In this document: one piece after another, positions 22,813 through 33,942 of the stretch | How positions within the stretch are numbered: position 1 is the first letter of the stretch | Layout of the letters: the number at the start of each line of letters is the position of its first letter | Notes under the pieces: model-generated | What the model saw: only the letters and a program-made list of their open reading frames with translations | What the model was told of the DNA's origin: nothing | Database searches by the model: none | Assembly (NCBI GenBank): GCA_026545765.1 | Contig: CM048842.1 | Span: forward strand, 26,202,667-26,266,666 | Direction of reading: 5' to 3' | DNA length: 64,000 nucleotides | DNA from: Plantago major | Lineage: Eukaryota; Streptophyta; Magnoliopsida; Lamiales; Plantaginaceae | Translations under genes and position numbers: made by a program

Positions 22813-23700
22813 TCCCACGGCTCCTAAGGCACGACACACACTCCATCGTGGTGACTCGAGCAGAGCACGGGCTAATTTTGGCCCTCAACTTGTCACTACA
22901 AGGAGCTTGGTTTACAGGCAACAACATGCTAACATGGCGTTTATCCTCGATCTTGGAGTGGATTTGATAGGGGAATGCGAATACACCACGCTGTTTTTGG
23001 AATACAATACCCCCCTGAAAGAGATGTTGCAGACTAGGAGGTGGATCAAATTGGCAGAAAATCCAGGTTCCTATGATCGTGATCTTGTCATGGAGTTCTA
23101 TGCAAATTATGCTGACAGGAAGGTTGATGAGCAGTCACACACGCTTAGGTACCAGTCCGTGGGGGATATGTGGAATTTTCACCTAATGCCATTAACCGCT
23201 TCTTCGAGACCCCCGACGAAGACGATCAGCTAAGGGCCACTTGCCGGATCCCTAATGAGCAGCTCCACATCTTCCACCACTGGCTCGCCAACTCCTTTTG
23301 CCCAGGAGGGCATGTGGATTTCTTCAGATCCATTTTCGGCCCTACTCTACGGGATATCATGGCCGGAACCCCTATCCACATTGGAAGAGTGATCGTCGCA
23401 CAGTTCGAGCACATTCATACTCGCCCTTGGGGTAACAAGATGGTTTTCCCCTTCCTTATCACTTCCTTATGCCGACGTGCTGGCATTGCGGTCCTGCCAA
23501 ATGTTACTGTTGAAGGATTGATCACTGGACGGAAGCTGTTCCACCTGCATGTGATGGATGATTTTGACGCAATTCGGGCCAAGCGCAAGCGTGCGCTTGA
23601 GCGCTCGGAGAGTCAGGGGCACTCTGGAAGGTGCAACAGGAATTCTAGGAGCAGCGATTCGGTGGTGGCCCCTCTGGATCCGCCTGATCACCCCTGCTGA
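22813..23700 (+). pseudogene. ORF with putative plant transposon protein domain
   Basis: The reading frame follows a good 3' splice site (CTTCTTTGCAG|GT) and includes MAFILDLGVDLIGECEY and LVMEFYANYADRK. After a frameshift near 23150 it continues with VEFSPNAINRFFETP, IFHHWLANSFCPGG and FPFLITSLCRRAGI. This order resembles the PF20167 putative plant transposon protein domain, from memory. Its role in element biology is not known. The C-terminal tail is basic and low in complexity. It sits between protease and the polypurine tract, where it replaces pol. A related but decayed 3' end appears in family D near 37020-37145. Confidence 0.7.
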
Positions 23701-24189
23701 GACCACACTATGGTTGGTCATTCTATACAGTCGTTCTTACACTATTCATTGCTAGGGACTAGCACTTGTTTAGGTTTGGGGAGGTGGTCGACTATATCTT
23801 TAGCTTAAGTTGTCTCGTTTTGTACTTTATTTCCAATATTTATACTCTATGTCGTACTCCGTTTTTCATTTTTTATTTTTTAGGTATTCAGTTCAAGTGG
23901 TATGTCAGCCACTTGTTTGTGTTATGTGACTGTGGTGGTATGTTAGCCATCTTTCTGTGTTAGTTATATATTTCCTTCCCAGTTGAGTCTAGTTTAGGTG
24001 TTAGTATTTTTATTTTCTCGTGGTGAGTCTGAGTTGTTCTCCTAAGTCGGGCATCTATTGTGATTGTTAAATTTAATAGCTACTTATGTTTTGCATGATA
24101 TTTGACTGAAAGTGGCGTGGTGGATTTAAAATCCTATAAGTTTGTTTTTCTTGTAAATGCCATGTATGTGTAGCTCTTTGGTCCAAAAA

Positions 24190-24232
24190 GCCGGTGAGAA
24201 ACCTTTAGCCGATGAAAAAATATTGTACCGGC
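24190..24232 (+). other. Stem-loop H1
   Basis: GCCGGT pairs with ACCGGC around a conserved interior containing GAGAA and AGCCGATGAAAA. Confidence 0.6.
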
Positions 24233-24586
24233 ACGTGTGTGATTTATTCGGGAAGTGCAAACTCCCTTGTTTGCCCCTAATCATTCTCATGTGTACTCTG
24301 TGTAAGTTAAGTATGACGAACGGCATGCTCTTCATGATCTATTTTATCGATGCCAATCCATTACAAAGAACCGGTTTGGGGAGAAGAATTCTGCTGTGCT
24401 GATATGTTTAATTTATACTTGTCATATGTATTGCTTCCCCCTGATTTGAATTGTCTCGGAGTGTATATGTGGTGCTCATCATCACCGTAGTCGTGTTGGG
24501 CGTGTTTCAAATACTACCTATATACCGGTGTGATCCTAAAAAGCCATATGACCGTGAGGGTTGATGGCACACATACCAAATTGACA

Positions 24587-24600
24587 CGCACAAAAGTGCG
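24587..24600 (+). other. Stem-loop H2
   Basis: CGCAC-AAAA-GTGCG, perfect 5-bp stem. Confidence 0.6.
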
Positions 24601-25119
24601 GACTTCGGTAAAACAGACACTACCAAAAAAGTGAGATTAAAAGAGTCCATTGTGTCCAATTTATTAGCATATAATTCATAGTATGCAAGAATGTGGTGAT
24701 ATGGAAGTTGGTTTGTATGTTCTGGCAAGCTGCTATGTGCAAGGAAAAAGTCCCTTTTGACTTAACTGATTGAGTACATTGCATGAGTTATTTGAGGCAT
24801 TTTTGTGACGAAAGTCACCTTCCTTTCTCTTGATATTCTTGAGTGATTAACTCACTGGACACTTCCAGAGTGTGAGAGAGAGTTGCATAGGATCATCTTG
24901 TGAGGGATTAGCGAGTTAGACTTAAGTGCTATTTACTTGAGAAACTTTCTTGTTTGATTTTCTGTGCACTATTCTGCCAGGGTTAGTTGAGTGCAAAACC
25001 TTTACATCTTGTGAATTTAATGTTTAAAATGGTAGATTCGGTCACTTGGGAGTTCAACTCTTTTATGTGCTTCTTCGTTTGTCTACGTGGTTTAGAGTCT
25101 AGTGTGTTTAGGTTGTGTG

Positions 25120-25139
25120 TTTGCTCGGGGACGAGCAAA
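25120..25139 (+). other. Stem-loop H3 beside the polypurine tract
   Basis: TTTGCTCG, GGGA loop, CGAGCAAA, then GGTTCGGTTTGGGGATTT up to the LTR. Confidence 0.7.
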
Positions 25140-25157
25140 GGTTCGGTTTGGGGATTT

Positions 25158-26352
25158 TGATGAGACAATATTCTAACGTCTCATTTGGTCTTTTTTTAGC
25201 GATCTTTGTGAGTCTTTGTCTTTAGTTTTGTAGTCTTTTTAGTCCGTTTTTACACTTTGGTGTTTTGTTTGTGTTTTGTAGAAATTTGTGTCTTTTGGGC
25301 CGTATGAAGACAAGTTGGTTAGCATGGCTACATGTGATTCTGAGCTTAGCATTAGCGATTCAGCATGGCTTCGCCATAGGAAATCAGTCCATGAAGTAGA
25401 TTTAGCGAGTGATGCTCCTGTTTGAAGATTGAAGCTCGCCGCGGCGAAGGAATTGGTCCGCCACGGTGAGATTATGCGAGCTGGATATAGAGTGCGATTA
25501 AGAAGGCTCGCCGCGGCGAGCGACGCAGAATTTATTTTATTTTCCTTATTAGATTAGATTTGTTGATTCCTTTTCTTTCATACTTCTTTTAACCTAGTTT
25601 TGAGAAAAGCTCCAAGGGCCTTACATTGACATTGAGACATCTTTGGAGCTTGGTTATTCATTGATTTTGTTCATCAAATCTAGATTATTGGTATTGACTT
25701 CTCAATTGCTTTGCTCTTTATAATTCGTCCTTTATCTTATTGATTGAATTTTATGTTATTGCATGCGAGCTTTTCATCTATGTTTCATATGATTATTACC
25801 ATGAATCTTTGCATGCAATCATCAATTATGAGTAGCTAAACACCTTTGAATACAGTAGTATGTGAAGATTATGCATATTCGTTCTAGGGTTTATCAAAGC
25901 ACTCATATAGGTTAGTCTCGTATTAAATCTTCGTAAAAACCTTCAATTCGATAAGTTCGTATTAAATTCTCTAAATTGTTCATGTTTAAGGATCGTGAAT
26001 TAACGACTCACGATTTCTCCGGTATAATATCTTCTAAGAACAATTGGTTGAATCGAATTGATTGATTTTCTGTACAACGACCGTGTGACAAATATGAGTG
26101 TTATCCCTAGTTCGAATTAGCATAATTGGATCTTGCTATTGTATTCATCTTTCTCTCATTGTTAATAATTATCTTAGCTTTAATTAAACTAGTTAAAAGT
26201 ACAACTAAACCATCAATCAGATTGTTACTCGCAAGTATCTGTTTACTCTCACTTCTACATAGCCTGAATAATTCCCTAGAGATCGATCACGAGTTAGGCT
26301 TTAGTATACAACTACATCTTATTCTCTAATTGCTTTTTAGAGTATAATTTGT
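25158..26352 (+). mobile_element. LTR of family E, plus strand, 3' end truncated
   Basis: It starts TGATGAGACAATATT after the tract and stays collinear with the reverse of 12228-13459. It breaks off at AGTATAATTTG, about 10 bp before the expected GAGCTCATCA. Palindromes GCTCGCCGCGGCGAGC (25507-25522) and a variant near 25437 lie in the promoter-side half. Confidence 0.85.
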
Positions 26353-27996
26353 AATTCTACAACAATTCCAGGATTATTTCCTATGTTTCTGAAGGCACTG
26401 AGATAGTGTCTATAAAATCAAAAGTTCAAGGAAAGGACATCCTTTTGAACTTGACAACTTTCTGTGAGTTGTTTGAACCTCAAAATCTTGGAAATGATTT
26501 TGAAATAAACACCAAGGATGAGGATCTCCTTGAGGGTGTGAAGCAACTATACAGTGATGTGTGTGATTTTGAAAACTAAGATACACCCATCGACTTCAAA
26601 CTTGCTGACATCAGAACCAGACATCTGTTGGTTCACTGGGATGTGTTGGCATGCATTCTTCACAGATACTTTGATAGTCTACAAGGAGGTTCCGACCATA
26701 TAAGCTAAGAACGCTGGATGATGATGTTCTTGTTGAAATCAACAGAACAAAAGGCTGGAAAACCCTTTCAATTGGGGGAAGTACGCCTTTATAAAATTTG
26801 TGAAGAAGATACAAGGCTTTGAGCCTAAAATCGTTAAGGGCCTTGCTGAGCCAAAAGCCACAGTAAACTATGGACTAAAGATATGTTTCTTGCCGGAGAT
26901 GCTTGGCATTGAGCTCAGAGAGAAGGCTGACATAGCTAACGATAACCTGCTCTACAAATATGAGTATACAAACATGATGAAAAAGGTTACTGCATCTCAG
27001 AAAGGTTCCAAGAAACGAAAGACTGATGAGGTATCTAAGGGTTCCGTTGCGACCAAAAAGTCCAGAACTTCACGAAAGAAGTCTGCTGACAAATCAGAAG
27101 GCATACCCATTGTGGATGTCGACTCTCAGATATCTGCCGCCACTGCTGATGAACTCATCAATGCTGCAAAATATACAACTACTGATGAACTCATCAATGC
27201 TACCAAGGAAAGCCTTGCTGATGAATCAATTGTAAAAATGAGAGTAGTGGCAGGTATCAAGCCCTATCTGCAGAAACCGCAGGGATTATGGATCAATCAG
27301 TTCCTAATGCTGATGAGAGCTCTAATGATGAATTGATCATCTATCAAGTCCTACAGAAATCAAAAAGGGCTAAGGTTGCTGAAAAAGCAACAAGTTCAAA
27401 GGATGCTGAAAGAATAGAGGTATCTGAAGAAGAACCTACACCACAGGTTGCTGAACAAGCACCTATTTCAAATGTTGCTGAGAGAGCAACCATTACTAAG
27501 GTTGTTGTAGAAGCACTTAGTACAGAGGTTGCTGAGATAGCACCTAGGTCCAAGGAATCTGGACAAGACACACTCAAGCTGGTAGAAGAAGCTTTGAGAA
27601 GTGGTGATATAATGATGGAGGATTCTGACATTGCCTCCACACTATACAAACTGTCACAAAAGGATCAGGATGAGTCGCACTTTACTTCACCTTCCTGGTC
27701 AAAATTCACATGATTCACCAGATGATAATGAAGCCATGGTGAATGAATTGCAGTTTGACATACTAGCACTTCTGATTGCTGAAGAAAATCCTGCAAATGA
27801 GCAGGTTCCCCAACTCAATGAGAGGGATCAAACTGAGGCATCCGCCGTAATGATCAACTTGAGTGCAACTGAGTTGCACACTCAGGAAAGGTCTGAAGTA
27901 CCTGAAACTTCAAACAAAGAAGCTGTAATGGAACAACAAGACCAAAGTATAGAAGGGTCACAAGTTCCATAGACCAATCAGCCTGACACTGCTCAG
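26353..27996 (+). pseudogene. First part of the extra ORF (acidic, Ala/Lys-rich)
   Basis: The front (26360-26800) is broken by several stops. It still reads a VHWDVLACILHRYFDSL segment that recalls the helical middle of the putative plant transposon protein domain. Two overlapping open frames follow (26800-27336 and 27288-27713), joined by a frameshift near 27300. They contain a basic patch near 27000-27090 and repeated TTDELINAT and VAEKA/VAEQAP-like units typical of disordered sequence. A third frame runs to the first intron donor at 27997, with a TAG at 27970. The function is not known. Low complexity limits any homology claim. Confidence 0.5.
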
Positions 27997-28884
27997 GTAG
28001 CTGAATGGTTTAACTCTCTACTTGTGATATTTTGTGTTTCTTAATCTTGTTATTTAATAAAATTTCTTTGTTACAGGCTGAATTAGAAACACAAGAACAA
28101 GAGGAAGCTGGAAAGCTTGCCTCAGAGACTGAGAAGGAGGCTACCACAACCTCACCACTTAAGGAATCTGAGCCTGTGCTACAGGTGATAGAGAGTTCCT
28201 TAAGATATTACTTTTCAGATATATGTTAATACACTTAACTAATTAAGTGGATGTTTCTAATAGGCTCCAATTGAGAAAGAAGGAGTTAAGGCAGAAATGC
28301 CAGAAAAGGACCTTGAAACCGTCAAGGTTTCTGAAGAAAATGTCATTGAGCCTTCTAGTGTGAAGGTATATAAAAATCAGTGATGAACATTTTTCATTAT
28401 GGGTTAATATGAATTCTTCTCTAATTACTCAACACTTTCTACTTACAGGCTCATTCAGAAGTAGAAGTGCAAGGGGATAGAGTTGCGACATCCCCTGCAC
28501 CCATGAAAATTGATGAAGCCCCCTAGGCAAAATCACCAGAAAGAACACCATAAACTGAGAAAGTTTATGAGAAAAATGATTCTGAGCCTCCTAGGGAGGA
28601 AGTAAGTGAAAAACTCAGAAATCATTGAAACTTAAATTGCATACATTCTTTCATAACAATTTCCTAATTATTGTGATAATTTTAATTCTCAGGTTCAAGC
28701 AGAAAGAAAGATCAATGAGGATCAGACTTTCCAGTCTCCTCCTCATATACAGATATCTGAGGCACCTAGAACCTCAGTAGTCAAGTCATCTGAGCCTGTC
28801 ACAAAGGTAACTCAGATACATTTCTACTCTAAAGCCTAGATATCTACCAAAGTTTTGAAACTAATTCAGAACACTTTCTTTCAG
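27997..28884 (+). pseudogene. Serial mini-exon region of the extra ORF
   Basis: Introns of about 78-91 bp lie at 27997-28076, 28185-28263, 28366-28448, 28602-28692 and 28807-28884, each GT...AG. The exons between are 28077-28184 (108 bp), 28264-28365 (102), 28449-28601 (153) and 28693-28806 (114). All have lengths divisible by three, all start with GCT or GTT and all are phase 0. Each encodes an acidic segment ending in an SEP-like motif (ESEPVLQ, IEPSSVK, SEPPREE, SSEPVTK). The pattern implies tandem duplication of one exon-intron unit. The third exon has TAG and TAA codons, so the present copy is dead. Confidence 0.7.
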
Positions 28885-30713
28885 GCTCAAACAAGTGTGC
28901 CAAAGGTCTCTGCATTCTCAATAGAAGACCTGCTTCCATTTTTCAAGAATCACACTCTGCCAAAGCATCTCAAGTGCTTCAAGAAATGGTAGAGACTCAG
29001 ACGCTCTGATTTGACTGAAATAACAAGGGTCATTGATCACCCTACCAGAAGAGAAAGAGGATTTAACCTTGAAAATTATGTCCATGCATTGTTCCCAACA
29101 GAGCAATATTCTTTTGCTTCTCTAATGCATAAGGACTTCATCAAGGAAGTGGCACACAAGCTCACTTATGCCTTTGAAAAGGTAGATGGTCAGACCAGAA
29201 TGGAGATGGCATTCAAGCCAATCTTGCCCAAGTCTCTACAGTTAATACCCTCTGAGCAAGAGGAAGTTAATGGGCAAATGGTCACTATTCCAGAAGTGAT
29301 CAATCTGGTCTCTGAAGATGAAGAAGAGAAGGAGACTGATGGGAATGATTATGAAGAACCTCCTTCTGACCATCACAAGGATGAGGATGATAAGAAGGAT
29401 GATGATGATGCCCCTACACTAGGGACAGAAGGGATTGCACAAGGAACTAGTGCCTCAGCTGCTGAAAAGCTCACTGATTGGACATCATAGAAATACCCTC
29501 CTCCATCTCCTCAACAAAAAGATTCTACTGAACAAGTAGTTGAGCACTCTGAGGACAACACTCAGAAAATATTGGATGCACAAGCCAGAGTTGCTCAACT
29601 CAAACAGTTGTTGGAGGAAGAACAACAGCTAAATCTTCAACTGGAGGAGAAGATTGCTAAATCCAAAGTAAAGCTCCAAAAGATTGAAGATCAAGCCATC
29701 AAGGAAATGGAAGCTTATGCTGAAATGAAAGAACTCTAGCTTGTTGTTCAGGCAATTGCTGAAGAATTAGATACTGAGCAAGTATATGAAGACAAGCATG
29801 ATGCTAAGGCTGCATCACCAAAAGATGTACCATCCTCCTCACTAAAAGGAAAGAAGCCCATCTTTGAGATGGTTGCTGGACTAGAAAATATTGATGAAAA
29901 TGTCCAAGAGGATGAAGATGACTGGGCTGATGACTCAGATGATGAAGAAGAGAAGAAATTGGTAGAACACCGAAATAAGCACTTGTTGGTGTCTCATTTC
30001 AAAAGGAAGCTGATTGCTCCTGAAATTTTCAACAAGCTGTCAAATGTCAACTCCAATGAATACTTGAACAGATACCAAGTACTAGCTAAATTGAACAAGG
30101 AGTTGTCTTCTCAGAATGAAGCCGCAATTGCATCAGTCCCTGCAGAGATGAAGAAATTCACTGAGCTCATCACTCAGAGAACAATCAGTCTGGTCATTGC
30201 TTAGAAAGACCTAGGCATGGTTAGGGATGATGACAATAACTTGGCTGCAAAAGCCTTTGAAGAGGCTAGCTATGCTGCTGGAAAAGCAGATGCTATTCAA
30301 GGTCCACTAACATAGCTCACTGATAAGGAAACATGACTTATCAAACAAAATCAGGAGCTCAAGGATGAATTGCACAAGTTGGTTGCTGCCTACAACTATC
30401 TGCAAGGGAAGTTTGAGTCACTCTTAGAATCCTTTGTGATACTAAGTCAGTCAACAATGACTAAGGGGGGAAGGATATCAAGGACAAAGGGAAGGATCTG
30501 GCGCTTAGAAAGGAAGACGAAACAAGAAGAAATCTGAACAACCATCACTTCCACCACTAAAAATAAATGAGCCTTTCTCCAGTCAGACTGCTCTACAGAT
30601 AGGGCCACTACTCAGCAACTTTCTGAAAGAGGAATGACAACAAGGGCCAGGGCACAGAAACCTCCAAGGGGTACCAAGGCTCCAAGGAGAAGACAAGTGA
30701 AAGGGGTTGATGA

Positions 30714-30772
30714 GTCTTCTTCTTCTTCTTCTGAAGAAGAAGAAGAAGAAGAAGAAGAAGAAGAAGAAGAAG
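30714..30772. repeat. (TTC)n-(GAA)n inverted trinucleotide run
   Basis: About six TCT/TTC units abut about thirteen GAA units. The two arms can pair in part, and in the extra ORF they encode Ser and Glu runs. Confidence 0.9.
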
Positions 30773-30935
30773 GAGGACAAATCAAATTCCAGGGCAATGA
30801 AGAAGTCTGGAAGATAATGATGAAGATGAGGACAAAGATGAAGCTCCACTTCACAGAAAGAGAAAAAGGGTTGATAGCCTAACTGAGCCCTTAGTTGCAA
30901 AGCCAATTGCAACTAAAACACCCTCTGGAAATACC

Positions 30936-30940
30936 AAGTC
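30936..30940. repeat. Target site duplication AAGTC, left
   Basis: Matches 32922-32926. Confidence 0.9.
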
Positions 30941-32921
30941 TGTCACGTCCCTGACCTTTTTCACTTCATAAGTATGTTTAATTATGTTTTAAAAATCATA
31001 TCAAGTAAATTTTAATATTTTGATATGTGTTATATACGTGGCCTTATTTTTGAAAAAATAAATTATATATATAACGTGACGTGGTAAATTTGTGCTATAT
31101 GAACTTGATGTTAAAAATTGATATTATGTGATCGTAATTGAATTTTAATTGTTATCGTTGATTTATATAGTTTTGGGCCCGGCCTGTTACTAATTTTAAT
31201 TTTAACCGTTTTACATCCAAACGAGTTCCTATGAAATAATGGACACCGTAATATGAACCGTACGAATTTATAGTATTTGTTTAGTGTGTCTCTTTGACTT
31301 TCGAGTCGTCTTTGTGAAAACCGAAATAAGCAGGCTCGTGTAAGTAATTCAAGGATTAAAATAATATTATAGGTTATAATTGGTTGTTGGTTTCACGTCC
31401 ACCGCCTTACCAAACCTTATCTGATTAATTGTTGTAGTACTTGCTGCATAAAAAAGGCAATTGCAAATTCTTTTTCCAACAGAACACCCACACACACACC
31501 TTTTTGCACACATCTCACTCATCGACCAAATCCGAGAAAGGGATTGAGGAAATGAAAAGGGACCAAATGGAATTAGCGAGAGGAGAAGAATTTCATAATT
31601 AGAGGAACTAGTAGCTTTACGAAAGGGTACGTATTCTGTGTTGTCTCTTGATTAATTCGATTAGATTATATCTTAGGACAGATGTAAATATATCACTTTA
31701 CAGGTCTTTTTAGGATCTAGAGATTCACGGGTAATACTAGTAGGGATTTCGGACGGGAACTGTAAGTGTTTTTAGTAACTCGTTGTTTAGTATCTTTGTA
31801 AATAATTTCGGTAACTTGTTGTTTGACAAACATGACTTGATATTGTGCTAGCGTACGGGCTATGTATATGTGAATTATATGGTTGAAGTTGTGATATGAA
31901 ATATGAAAATATACAGTGGTGTGCTATATATGTGAAATGTTCCATTCTCAATACGATGAAAAGCTTAAAGTGATTGGCTGACAATATGTGATCAATTGCT
32001 CCCATGTACGGATGGGATACGTGCAGTTGTTATCTGAAAAGATACTACTTTCTGATAAAGTGTTAGCCATATATATGTATATATATGATTATGTGAATTG
32101 CATTCATAAGAGATAAGAGGATTCTGTTATGGCTGCTGACGACCTTGAGTCATGTGTTTTCCAGCTTGTCTGGATATTCAGCACTGGCTGGAAACTGAAT
32201 ATCCATCACTGGATGGACCCTGTATGAATATAGAATTCCAAGTATGGCTAGACTCTATATGAAATATGAAATTCCAGGTACGGCTAGACTCTGTATGAAT
32301 TTGTTATCGTGATCACGAATTTACTCCTGGTCGTAACAGAGCCATAGCGGACAAAGAAAATGACTAAGCACGTGCATTATCATATAAATGTGAATTATGT
32401 TAAATGTTTATAGCTGATTTGTTGGAATGAGAAGTGAACTGATGTGATTTTCAAACTGTGAAATAAATGGAAGTCATACCCTGATTGTGAATCAATGTGA
32501 ATATAAGTTACTGAAGGTGATGTGCTTACCTGTCGTTAAATAGCTTGTTGCCGGTTATTTTACTGGTTATTAAATGACCTGTTACTAATTATACTTATTG
32601 AGATCCATAACTCATTCAAAATGCGATGATGTTTTTATAGATTTTGAGGCAAAGGCAGGCCTTATCGGAAAAGATGTTAAGACATGCATCAAGGGTCGAC
32701 CGGCTGGTTTCCAATCCTTTTTCCCTCGGCTCGTCATCCGCATATCATACATGAAAACACTTTTGTACTATAAAAGCAATTTTACTCCTTATATATGAGA
32801 AAATGTATTTTGCTGGCAAGCATATGTAAATGTAGTCAAAGTACTTCTTTTTAAAGCTTCCGCGCATCTTAAATATAATTTTACTGTCTGTAATTATCTG
32901 CGAAGGTGATAGGGCGTCACA
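30941..32921. mobile_element. Solo LTR, TGTCACGTCCC type
   Basis: This 1,981-bp repeat has ends TGTCACGTCCC and AGGGCGTCACA, which are inverted, and is flanked by the 5-bp duplication AAGTC. It has no internal gene, primer site or partner LTR in the window, so it is a solo LTR. The ends are typical of plant Gypsy chromoviruses such as Tekay/Del, by recollection. Near 32210-32300, GGCTAGACTCT/TATGAAATATGAATTCCA units are duplicated in tandem. The ORF at 32598-32798 is not called. Confidence 0.93.
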
Positions 32922-32926
32922 AAGTC
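32922..32926. repeat. Target site duplication AAGTC, right
   Basis: Matches 30936-30940. Confidence 0.9.
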
Positions 32927-33660
32927 TATCCAGGGTGGTTCTTCAAGCAATCCCCCAAGGGAGAATTCAAGACAAAGGAGAAACAGGCTAAGAGCTGAAC
33001 AAAGAAAACTTCAACTACCACTCAGGCCTGAAGAAGCCAAGATTGAGTACGTGAAGACCAACAATGACTCCTCTGTCTACAGGTGCATTAATCAGAAGAA
33101 TTGCTACTGGATTTTGGAACTAAAGTACCTGCTAGTATATGAAAAATTCCCAATTCCTATATGTGAACAACTTATGGCATGGAGAAAAGACAAGCCAGTA
33201 CTGATAAATGCAAAGCATGTCAAAGAATGGATGGATTTTGAAGTCTCCAAAAGAACTAAAGCCATGGAAAAGGACCTCTCCTTTGAATGTCCTTATGGAA
33301 ACCAGATGATGTGCACAGAATTTCCAAGATGACTGGAACAGGCACAAGGCCAAGACTTGCTGTGGAACCCTTTATGTCATTCTACATGACTGAAGATCAA
33401 TACAAGGGTGACATTAGATATCTGAGAATCATATATGAATACTTCAAGCGATCAAATATCATAATTGAGCATCCCTGGAAATGGAGAAAGTATTTATGGG
33501 TCAAACACTTTGCCAACAAGAATCCCACTAAATCATACAAAGAAGTCTATGGTTATGCCAGAGAAACTGAGATGTTAGTCAAAACTTTACTCTATGACTG
33601 CTCAGATGACATCAAAAGATTTGGAGATAGTGAATTTTCCAATTGACTCATAGAGGTTGT
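32927..33660 (+). pseudogene. C-terminal part of the extra ORF
   Basis: The sequence continues the ORF after the solo LTR. A frame with NCYWILELKYLL and WRKDKPVLINAKHVKEW (to 33332) overlaps one with MSFYMTEDQYKGDIRYL and WKWRKYLWVKHF (33287-33646). A frameshift lies between them near 33290. The product would be a lysine- and aromatic-rich globular region, unlike the acidic middle, and ends with a stop at about 33646. I do not recognise it. About 280 bp of non-coding DNA lead to the polypurine tract. Confidence 0.5.
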
Positions 33661-33927
33661 ATTTTGCTGATTTTTTGGTAACTTACTTTATCTTTTGTAA
33701 AAGTTATCTGTGAACTTTCTTTGTAACATATCTGATGAACCTACTCTCAGATATCAATCTATAAAAAGATAACTCATCAGCAAAGATCACACCTTGTGAT
33801 TTGGTTGATGTTTACTTTCTGCACTTAATTAACATAAATTGAAAAGATCATAAGAAATGATTAAGTGTTGGATTGTTCCCTCTTCCAAGTTGTAATAGGT
33901 TTTAAAGATAGTCATCGTTGACTGATC

Positions 33928-33942
33928 AAAAAGGGGGAAATT
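33928..33942 (+). other. Polypurine tract of the Sirevirus-like element
   Basis: AAAAAGGGGGAAATT ends exactly at the LTR start TGTTAGG. It would prime plus-strand DNA synthesis. Confidence 0.85.

Larger units (their letters stand above)
23701..25157 (+). mobile_element. 3' non-coding internal region of family E, plus strand
   Basis: This non-coding stretch has three GGTTTGGGGA tracts (near 23774, 24364 and 25144) and stem-loops H1 (24190-24232), H2 (24587-24600) and H3 (25120-25139). The order matches families a, b and D. The segment near 24480-24600 (GTCGTGTTGGGCGTG through GGTTGATGGCAC) is among the most conserved across the window. Confidence 0.75.
28885..30940 (+). pseudogene. Middle of the extra ORF, coiled-coil and acidic
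   Basis: One frame stays mostly open from 28885, interrupted by single stops (TAG near 28991, 29488, 29737, 30202 and 30313). It encodes a helical segment with LENYVHALFPTEQYSF, acidic runs (DDDDAPTLG), and a heptad-rich coiled coil at about 29570-29740 (LLEEEQQLNLQLEEK). A second acidic block follows near 29900-29960, and after further frame breaks a Ser6-Glu14 run (30714-30772). Nothing identifies an enzyme. The shape (acidic, coiled-coil, no signal peptide seen) fits descriptions of Sirevirus extra ORFs only loosely. Confidence 0.5.
26353..33942 (+). mobile_element. 3' half of a Sirevirus-like element with an extra ORF
   Basis: It begins at a break against the family E LTR and ends at a polypurine tract directly before a TGTTAG LTR. 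No gag, protease, integrase or RT domain is seen. All coding-like sequence belongs to one long, acidic, spliced-looking ORF. Sireviruses often carry an extra, env-like ORF between pol and the 3' LTR, so this region is likely that ORF, but identity is inference. A 1,981-bp solo LTR splits it. Confidence 0.65.

Noticed and set aside
24190-24232. Hammerhead-ribozyme-like look of stem-loop H1 (GATGA and AAAA near a closing stem)
   Set aside because: The CUGANGA and GAAA core segments and the three-stem layout are not present.
30583-30912. Minus-strand ORFs rich in Phe or Ser
   Set aside because: They are translations of the (GAA)n run in other frames.
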